NCBI RefSeq assembly: GCF_025566985.1
Contig: NZ_JAOQJD010000004.1
Location: forward strand, 62,001-126,000
Length of the DNA: 64,000 nucleotides
Direction: 5' to 3'
From: Aedoeadaptatus acetigenes
GTDB taxonomy: Bacteria; Bacillota; Clostridia; Tissierellales; Peptoniphilaceae
In this document: piece after piece, positions 58,768 to 64,000 of the stretch
Layout: the number at the start of each line of letters is the position of its first letter
Numbering within the stretch: the stretch's first letter is position 1
The notes under the pieces: generated by a model
The model's input: the letters and a program-made list of their open reading frames with translations, nothing else
What the model was told of the DNA's origin: nothing
Database searches by the model: none
Translations under genes and position numbers: made by a program

Positions 58768-58847
58768 TAAAAATAAAAAGCCCTCTCCGTGGTCCGCATG
58801 TAGGTAGTCTACATTAAGCGTGGAGAGGTTCTGTTGAATCTATTATA
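58768..58847 (-). ncRNA. Candidate small structured RNA with promoter and terminator
   Basis: On the minus strand TATAAT (58847-58842) is followed by a 65-base stretch that folds as an outer stem CCTCTCC/GGAGAGG, a middle stem CGC/GCG and an inner stem ATGTAG/CTACAT, and ends with TTTTTATTTTT. Such a compact unit could be a small RNA or just a strong hairpin. The -35 is weak (AACATG). No reading frame is evident. Two further hairpins (58873-58897 and 58919-58951) fill the space up to the antitoxin-like gene; nothing else is seen here. Confidence 0.4.
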
Positions 58848-58951
58848 GCAAAGTTTCTCGACCTCATGTTGAACTCTTTCATTTTTTCAAGAGTTGGATT
58901 TCTTGTCTGTGAATGATGAAGTGGTTATTTCCATTTTGGAAACAACCACTT

Positions 58952-59152
58952 TTACTTTTCAAGGGCGGCTTTTAATTCCTCTATGGTCTTGTAGGCGGCA
59001 TGGGTGTCGGCGGCGATTCTTCTGCCCTCTTCAATGGCGGAAAGGGTCTCTTCATTGATGCGATTTGTTTTTAAGCTAAGGGAATCAAAGCGATCGCTCG
59101 GGTAATTCGGGCGTTCGAATTCCATTTTCTTTTCATCGTTTTGTTTCGCCAT
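58952..59152 (-). CDS. Orphan RelB/DinJ-like antitoxin
   Basis: 66 residues from ATG 59152 after GGAGGAG. The C-terminal half INEETLSAIEEGRRIAADTH and YKTIEELKAAL is the end motif of RelB/DinJ antitoxins (IEEGRRIAADP). The N-terminal ribbon-helix-helix of full RelB is missing or reduced. No toxin gene follows; the next 200 bases downstream hold only hairpins. It may be a solitary antitoxin that cross-protects, or the leftover of a lost pair. Confidence 0.65.
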   Translation of the reverse strand: MAKQNDEKKMEFERPNYPSDRFDSLSLKTNRINEETLSAIEEGRRIAADTHAAYKTIEELKAALEK

Positions 59153-59171
59153 CGTCTTACTCCTCCCACAG

Positions 59172-59195
59172 AAAAACCGCGGCCTTTGCCGCGGC
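59172..59195 (-). terminator. Terminator of gltX
   Basis: CCGCGGC, AAAGG, CCGCGG and TTTTTCTG on the minus strand, four bases beyond the gltX stop. The antitoxin-like gene starts 20 bases further on. Confidence 0.85.
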
Positions 59196-59198
59196 ATT

Positions 59199-60677
59199 TT
59201 ATTTTCTGTAACTCTTTGCTTTTTCCAAGCGTTTTAAGATTTCGTCTTTTCCTAAGAGGTAGATAATGTTGGAAAGCTCCGGGCCGTGAACGTTGCCGGT
59301 CATGGCGGCACGGGCGGGCATGTAGAGGTTTTTGCCTTTCACGCCGCTTTTCTTTTGCACTTGCTTCATGAGCTTGCCCGCTTGTTCCGGGGAAATGGCG
59401 TCCATGTCGCTCACGATTTCTTCCAGGGCGTCGATCACCGCCGGGGCGGATTCGGAATTAATTTGTTCCAGGGCGTCTTCTTCGGTGACTTCGTAGTCGT
59501 CGTAGAGGAAGCCGCAGGCCTCAGGCACTTGTTCCAGGCGATCCAGGCCGTCTTGAATGGTTTCCATTAAGACGCGGTAGTGCTCGGGATCTTTTTCCAC
59601 GTCGGCTTTTGTAAAGAGGCCGACTTTTTCGATGTAGGGCATGGCCATGTCCAGAAGTTCGTCGGCGGAGAGTTCTTTCATGTAGTGGCTGTTGATCCAG
59701 TCGAGCTTCTTCACGTCGAAGACGCCGCCGGTTCTCGCGATGCGCTTGGTGTCGAAGGCTTCGATGAGTTCGTCCATGGAGAAGATTTCCTGATTGTCTT
59801 CCGGGGACCAGCCCACGAGGGCCAGGTAGTTCACGAGGCCTTCGGGGAGGTAGCCGTGGCCTTTAAAGTCTTCCACGGACACGTCGCCTTGGCGCTTGGA
59901 GAGCTTTTTGTGGTCTTTGTTTAAGACGCCGGGGAGGTGAATGTAGGTGGGCACGTCCCAACCCAGGGCTTGGTACAGGTACACGTGCTTGGGCGTGGAG
60001 GGCAGCCATTCTTCCCCGCGGATGATGTGGGTGATGCCCATGAGGTGGTCGTCTACCACGACGGCCATGTGGTAGGTGGGGAAGCCATCGCTTTTCATGA
60101 GGACCTGATCGTCCATTTCGTTGGTGTTAATGGTGATTTTGCCGCGAGCTTCGTCTTCGAAGGTGATGTCTTCGTCGTGGGGAAGCTTGAGGCGCACGAC
60201 GTATTCTTCTCCGTTCGCAATGCGCTCTTTGGCTTCATCCAATGAGATGGAGCGGCAGAGGCCGTCGTAGCGGGGCACTTGGCCTTTGATTTTTTGGCCT
60301 TCGCGCAGGTTGTCCAGCCGCTCTTTGGTGCAGAAGCAGTAGTAGGCGTGGCCGGATTCCAGCAGCTGATCCACGTATTTTTTGTAGATGTCCAGTCGCT
60401 TGGATTGGATGTAGGGGCCGCAGTCGCCTTCTTCGGTGACTTTTCCGTCTTTCATCATGACGCCTTCGTCGATTTCAAGGCCCGCCCAGTTCAGGGAGCG
60501 GATCAGGTTTTCGATGGCGCCTTCCACGAAGCGGGTTCTATCCGTGTCTTCGATGCGGAGCAGGAATTTTCCGCCTTTTTGTTTTGCGTAAAGGTAGTTG
60601 TAGACGGCGGTTCTCAGCCCGCCGATGTGCAAGTAGCCCGTGGGTGATGGGGCAAAGCGCACCCGTACGTTGTCCAT
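59199..60677 (-). CDS. gltX: Glutamyl-tRNA synthetase
   Basis: 492 residues. HIGH-type motif is PSPTGYLHIGGLRTAVYNYL (about 8-27), KMSKS-type is KKLSKRQGD (about 241-249). A zinc-type segment CFCTKERLDN is partly retained. Charges tRNA-Glu (and in many Firmicutes tRNA-Gln) with glutamate. It follows the PHP gene by nine bases, so it is probably in one transcript. Confidence 0.97.
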   Translation of the reverse strand: MDNVRVRFAPSPTGYLHIGGLRTAVYNYLYAKQKGGKFLLRIEDTDRTRFVEGAIENLIRSLNWAGLEIDEGVMMKDGKVTEEGDCGPYIQSKRLDIYKKYVDQLLESGHAYYCFCTKERLDNLREGQKIKGQVPRYDGLCRSISLDEAKERIANGEEYVVRLKLPHDEDITFEDEARGKITINTNEMDDQVLMKSDGFPTYHMAVVVDDHLMGITHIIRGEEWLPSTPKHVYLYQALGWDVPTYIHLPGVLNKDHKKLSKRQGDVSVEDFKGHGYLPEGLVNYLALVGWSPEDNQEIFSMDELIEAFDTKRIARTGGVFDVKKLDWINSHYMKELSADELLDMAMPYIEKVGLFTKADVEKDPEHYRVLMETIQDGLDRLEQVPEACGFLYDDYEVTEEDALEQINSESAPAVIDALEEIVSDMDAISPEQAGKLMKQVQKKSGVKGKNLYMPARAAMTGNVHGPELSNIIYLLGKDEILKRLEKAKSYRK

Positions 60678-60686
60678 GGTTCCTCC

Positions 60687-61406
60687 TTATTTTTCCATTA
60701 GTGTAAATGCGTGAAGTATGCGGTCGGTCTCCCAAGTGTTTACGATTAAATCTTCGGGATAGTCCAGCTCGTCTATAAGGGCTTTCGCCAAATCGAAATT
60801 GCCTACGTCCACGTCCATGTGGGCGTCGCTTCCCACGATGATTTTCATGTTTTTTTCTTTGCCGAGCCCCAGGAGCACGCGCAGGTTTTCTTCTGCGCCG
60901 ATGCGGGGGCCGTTTTTCTTCAGCGACGAATTGTTCAGCTCACAAAACAGGTCCCGCTCAACGATAAAATCGCTGAGGCGCTCGTAATCCAAGGGGAAAC
61001 GGGCGTCGTCGGGGTGGCCGACGATTTTTACCTGCGGGTGTTTGCAGGCGTTGATCACGGCGTCGGTGTTTTCTTCTTTACTCGACGGGGTGAAGCACTG
61101 TTTGTGCAGGCTCACGATGGCGTAGTCCAATTTTTTCCGGTCCGGATGGATGTCGATGGTGCCGTCGACGTCGACGATGTTGGCTTCGACGCCGCAAAGG
61201 ACCACCACGCCGTCCAGCACGCGGGGCACGGCACGGTAGTTGTCGAATACGGCGTTGTTTTCCACGCCGGCCATGGCCATGGCGTGGTCGCTGGTGCCGA
61301 TGATTCGAAGGCCTCGCGCCCGGGCCCAAGCGACGTTTTCTCTCAGCGTCGAATAGGCGTGTCCGGAGGCGATGGTATGGGTGTGGAGATCAATTGATAG
61401 TTCCAT
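60687..61406 (-). CDS. PHP-domain phosphatase/phosphoesterase
   Basis: 239 residues from ATG 61406. Metal-binding DLHTHTIASGHAYSTL (about 7-22), SDHAMAMAG, HKQCF, IVGHPDDARF and the C-terminal VGSDAHMDVDVG are the usual histidine clusters of the PHP superfamily. It resembles the YcdX-type hydrolases; substrate unknown. Promoter: extended -10 TGCTATAAT (61439-61431). It heads the transcript with gltX. Confidence 0.85.
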   Translation of the reverse strand: MELSIDLHTHTIASGHAYSTLRENVAWARARGLRIIGTSDHAMAMAGVENNAVFDNYRAVPRVLDGVVVLCGVEANIVDVDGTIDIHPDRKKLDYAIVSLHKQCFTPSSKEENTDAVINACKHPQVKIVGHPDDARFPLDYERLSDFIVERDLFCELNNSSLKKNGPRIGAEENLRVLLGLGKEKNMKIIVGSDAHMDVDVGNFDLAKALIDELDYPEDLIVNTWETDRILHAFTLMEK

Positions 61407-61471
61407 AGTGCCTCCTTTCTTAACGTTTCTATTATAGCACAGGGGATTCTCGGGAACAAAAAGCAAAAAAA

Positions 61472-61493
61472 GAAGCCCGCGGGCTTCTCTCTA
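61472..61493 (-). terminator. Terminator of the second SLH gene
   Basis: GAAGCCCGCGGGCTTC (61472-61487), 16-base palindrome, followed by TTTTTTTGC on the minus strand. Confidence 0.8.
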
Positions 61494-63035
61494 TTGGGGT
61501 TGGCCCGTGGCTTCCAGGATGTCGTAGTAGCTCCACATCTTTTTGTTGACATCTTTAAAGGGATTGTTGCCGTAGATATCCAAAAAGTCTTTGTCGGGTT
61601 TGCGGTCCAGGGCTTTGTTCAATGCCGCGCAGACTTCCTGGCGGGTGATTTTCGCTGAGGGATTGAAGCGGCCTTTGCCGTTTCCGGTCATAAGCCCCGC
61701 CTGCCCGACGGCGCCGATGTAGCCTTTGGCCCAGTGGTTTTTCTTTACGTCGGTAAAGGAATTGCCTTCCGTGGGTTCAAGGCCGGCGTAGGCGGCGAGG
61801 ATGCGGGCGAATTCCGCCCGTGTAATGGATTGATGGGGCTTGAAGCTGCCGTCTTTGTAGCCGGAGATGAGGCCCCGCTTTTCCATAAAGCCAACGGATG
61901 CGGCGAACCACTGGCTGTCGTCTACGTCTTTGAAGGACGTGTAGCCGGCCACGGGTTTGTTGCCGTTGGCTATGCGGGCGATGACGGATGACACTTCCGC
62001 CCGTGTCATGGCTTTTTTCGGCTTGAATGTTCCGTTGGGGTAGCCGGTGACGAAGGGGGGCCGAGCCACTTTCATGGCTTCCGAAAGGCTGTTTTCCGCA
62101 TTGGCGATGTCCGTCATGCCGGCGTCTTCTTTGGCCAGGATAAATTGCCCGGTGGCCACGGCGGCGTTGACCTGGAGCTGCTCCACTTTCTCCCGCCCGT
62201 GCATGTTCACGGAGGTGAGGACGCGGAGGTAGTCGTCGATTTTTTTCTTGTCGCCGGAATAGGCCGGGCTTTGTGCGTCCGCGCCTCCTGCGACGGTGGC
62301 CATGACTTCTTCCTCGCCCGCTTTTGTGGTGAAGAGAAAGCGCAGGGCCGTGCCCACGGGCTGAGGATTGATGACGACGCTGAAGCGGCCGTCGTTATCC
62401 GCCAAGCCGCGGCCGATTAAGGTCTTGCCCCGATAGACGCGCACGCCGGCGCGGGCGACGGCGGTGCCGGTCAGGGTGTTTGCGCCTTCGGCGATGGGAT
62501 CCACCGTGGATTTTTTCCCGCTCGGCGCGACCGGGGCGCCCTTGCCCGTGTCGCCGGTGACGTCTTTTTGCACGCTATGGTTTTTGCCTTGTTTATCCAC
62601 TGTGGCGATGACATAGGACATGGCCACTTGGTCCACGTTTTTTACGCCTTTTTTAAATTTTCCGCTCATTTTCAGGGTGAAGTCGCGGCTTGCTAAGGCC
62701 TTCACGTCGGGGATGACCAAGGTGACGATTTCTTGCTTGGTGCTGTCGGTTTTTGTGGACATGAGGCGGTAGTCGTTGTCGGTGAGGCCGCCGGTGAAGG
62801 TGGCTTTGTCGATGTGAATGGTTTTATCCACGAGAAAAGACAGGGAAAATGTCTTAAGATTGCTCTGATAGTCGCTCGGCAGGGTGACGTTCAATTCCAT
62901 GCCGTAGGGGTCCGATGCCTTTTGCTTGTAGGTCGCCGGAAGGTTCAGTCGGCTCTGAATGTCTTCCGCGGCGTAGACCGCCGTGGACGCAAAGATCAGC
63001 AATAGGGCCAAAAGGGTGCACATTCTGCGTTTCAT
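61491..63035 (-). CDS. SLH-domain secreted protein
   Basis: 514 residues. Signal peptide MKRRMCTLLALLLIFASTAVYA. The middle has a beta-rich part (about 30-170) and a bacterial Ig-like stretch (about 175-250: GRFSVVINPQPVGTALRF); then three SLH domains: GYPNGTFKPKKAMTRAEVSS (about 336-355), GYKDGSFKPHQSITRAEFAR and GNGKGRFNPSAKITRQEVCA (last about 460-480). Unlike the giant SLH protein it has no long repeats. Probably attached to the wall by its C-terminus. TATAAT (63060-63055) may be its -10. Confidence 0.88.
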   Translation of the reverse strand: MKRRMCTLLALLLIFASTAVYAAEDIQSRLNLPATYKQKASDPYGMELNVTLPSDYQSNLKTFSLSFLVDKTIHIDKATFTGGLTDNDYRLMSTKTDSTKQEIVTLVIPDVKALASRDFTLKMSGKFKKGVKNVDQVAMSYVIATVDKQGKNHSVQKDVTGDTGKGAPVAPSGKKSTVDPIAEGANTLTGTAVARAGVRVYRGKTLIGRGLADNDGRFSVVINPQPVGTALRFLFTTKAGEEEVMATVAGGADAQSPAYSGDKKKIDDYLRVLTSVNMHGREKVEQLQVNAAVATGQFILAKEDAGMTDIANAENSLSEAMKVARPPFVTGYPNGTFKPKKAMTRAEVSSVIARIANGNKPVAGYTSFKDVDDSQWFAASVGFMEKRGLISGYKDGSFKPHQSITRAEFARILAAYAGLEPTEGNSFTDVKKNHWAKGYIGAVGQAGLMTGNGKGRFNPSAKITRQEVCAALNKALDRKPDKDFLDIYGNNPFKDVNKKMWSYYDILEATGQPQ

Positions 63036-63127
63036 AAAATCCCTCCTTCTGTCTATTATAAACGATACAAAGTAGCCTCGCCGTTACGATTTCATAACAG
63101 TTTTTCTGTATTTCCCGAAAAAGAAAA

Positions 63128-63146
63128 AACCCCGCGCTGCGAGGTT
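63128..63146 (-). terminator. Terminator of proS
   Basis: AACCTCGC, AGC, GCGGGGTT with one G-T pair, followed by TTTTTTC on the minus strand. Confidence 0.8.
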
Positions 63147-63151
63147 TCTCT

Positions 63152-64000
63152 CTAATCATTTAATGCATCGGCGATGCGCTGAAGGGCATCTTCCGCGGGG
63201 AGTTTTTCCATGTCGCCTGCGCGGCGCTTGAATTCCACCACGTTTTCTGCGGCATCTTTTCCCACGGTGAGCTGAAGCGGAATGCCCAAAAGGTCGCGGT
63301 CTTTAAATTTCACGCCGGCGCGCTCGTTGCGGTCGTCGAGAAGGGTGGCGATGCCTTTTTCTTCAAGGGCATCGTAGAGTTTTTCCGCCAATTCCATTTG
63401 CTCTTCTTTTTTCCCATTGGCCACGGTGATGGCCACGTCGTAGGGCCCCAGGTGAAGGGGGAAGTTCGGCCCGTTCTCGTCCCGATGGTTTTCTAAAACA
63501 GCGGACAGAAGGGCCCCGGTGCGCCAGGTGGCGCCGCCTGAAATATAGGGGGCTTCCTTGCCTTCGTCGTTTAGATAGCCCACGTTCATGGCGTCGGAAA
63601 AGGCCGCGCTTGGCTTTTTGATCCGCGCCACTTCAAAGGCCTCGCGGAAGGTGTAGGGTTCGCCGGCCGGTGAGACGTCGCCTTCCGCCACGTCGAGAAG
63701 GTCGTCGGCGACTTCGCCTTCGAAATCCCTGCCGTAGTTGACGTTTTTCGTGTGGTAGTTTTCTTTGTTGGCGCCCACCACCATATTATCCATGGCGGTG
63801 ACGGCGCGGTCCACGATGATCCGCGCCTTTTCCCCGAGGCCCACGGGGCCGGTGAATCCGGGGAAGGTGCCCAGCTCGAGAATGGTCTCTTCATCGAGCA
63901 TGTCGATTTTATCCCCGCTCACGCCCAGATACTTTTCAAGCTTCTTTTGATTCAGCTCCCGGTCCCCGGGCACGAAAACGAAGACCGGCTCGCCGTCGAC
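63152..64000 (-). CDS. proS: Prolyl-tRNA synthetase, C-terminal part (cut by window edge)
   Basis: The frame stays open to position 64000. Visible are part of the editing insertion domain (PGDRELNQKKLEKYLGVS; YbaK-like), then an aminoacylation segment ending with SGGATWRTGALLSAVLENH, and the anticodon-binding domain with DVAITVANGKKEEQME and ALEEKGIATLLDDRNERAGV. Such an INS domain marks the bacterial type. The motif 3 region has WRTGALLSAV where bacterial enzymes read VTRTLAAIVEQ; the key Arg is kept. Charges tRNA-Pro; N-terminal part lies outside the window. Confidence 0.93.
   Translation of the reverse strand, partial: VDGEPVFVFVPGDRELNQKKLEKYLGVSGDKIDMLDEETILELGTFPGFTGPVGLGEKARIIVDRAVTAMDNMVVGANKENYHTKNVNYGRDFEGEVADDLLDVAEGDVSPAGEPYTFREAFEVARIKKPSAAFSDAMNVGYLNDEGKEAPYISGGATWRTGALLSAVLENHRDENGPNFPLHLGPYDVAITVANGKKEEQMELAEKLYDALEEKGIATLLDDRNERAGVKFKDRDLLGIPLQLTVGKDAAENVVEFKRRAGDMEKLPAEDALQRIADALND

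Noticed and set aside
58768..58840. Hairpin region taken as a transposase remnant
   Set aside because: Short frames in it translate but have stops nearby and no transposase motif; the stem-loop explains the sequence better.
59165..59200. T-box riboswitch upstream of the tRNA synthetase genes
   Set aside because: gltX starts nine bases after another gene, no leader is available, and no T-box core sequence is seen.

Overview
The window looks like chromosomal DNA of an anaerobic, amino-acid-fermenting Gram-positive bacterium, probably a Peptoniphilaceae-type member of the Firmicutes with unusually GC-rich coding DNA. This is inferred from the combination of a membrane pyrophosphatase, a CtsR/McsA stress operon, a ferredoxin-dependent 2-oxoacid oxidoreductase, butyryl-CoA dehydrogenase with EtfAB, a hybrid cluster protein, S-layer-homology (SLH) proteins and many strong AGGAGG ribosome sites. 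Species cannot be named from sequence alone. Most genes lie on the minus strand. I see no CRISPR array, intact insertion sequence, prophage or replication origin.

Layout. 1-3.9 kb: start of mcsA, ctsR with its own operator, a secreted stalk-domain protein, the ion-pumping pyrophosphatase and secG. 4.0-12.3 kb: a gamma-glutamyltransferase-family enzyme, a membrane-anchored phospholipase-D-like protein and a complete oppABCDF peptide importer. 12.4-20.4 kb: murA, then a lower-glycolysis operon gap-pgk-tpi-gpmI-eno extended by sixA-like and glyoxalase genes, with an attenuator between gap and pgk. 20.5-26.4 kb: a guanylate-kinase-like gene, an EamA transporter, a second stalk-domain protein with a G8 tract in its promoter, panD, and hcp with a Crp/Fnr regulator. 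26.5-33.1 kb, plus strand: a P-loop ATPase, ferredoxin, the three subunits of a 2-oxoacid:ferredoxin oxidoreductase, a ferritin-like protein, then a MoxR-type AAA+/VWA pair.

33.2-42.7 kb is accessory: an AT-rich AlbA_2/Schlafen-type protein, three unknown membrane proteins and a type I restriction-modification operon (hsdM-hsdS-hsdR). 42.8-47.6 kb: an unknown small protein, a sortase coupled to its LPXTG substrate, tRNA-Val, a frameshifted cupin gene and a DUF488 gene. 47.7-50.9 kb: etfA, etfB and bcd for butyrate formation with electron bifurcation. 51.3-57 kb: a RelB/RelE-type toxin-antitoxin pair and a 1608-residue SLH surface protein of mosaic composition. 57.1-64 kb: an iron-containing alcohol dehydrogenase, a possible small structured RNA, an orphan antitoxin-like gene, gltX, a PHP-domain hydrolase, a second SLH protein and the 3' part of proS.

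Taken together the cell takes up and processes peptides (Opp, GGT-like enzyme), oxidises 2-oxoacids to acyl-CoA with reduced ferredoxin, disposes of electrons through Bcd/Etf and alcohol dehydrogenase, conserves energy with the pyrophosphatase, and anchors surface proteins by two routes (sortase and SLH). The best candidates for new biology are the G-tract promoter, the Fnr-type site exactly at -41.5 of hcp, the AAA+/VWA pair beside the oxidoreductase, the AlbA_2 protein beside the restriction system, and the structured RNA beside an orphan antitoxin.
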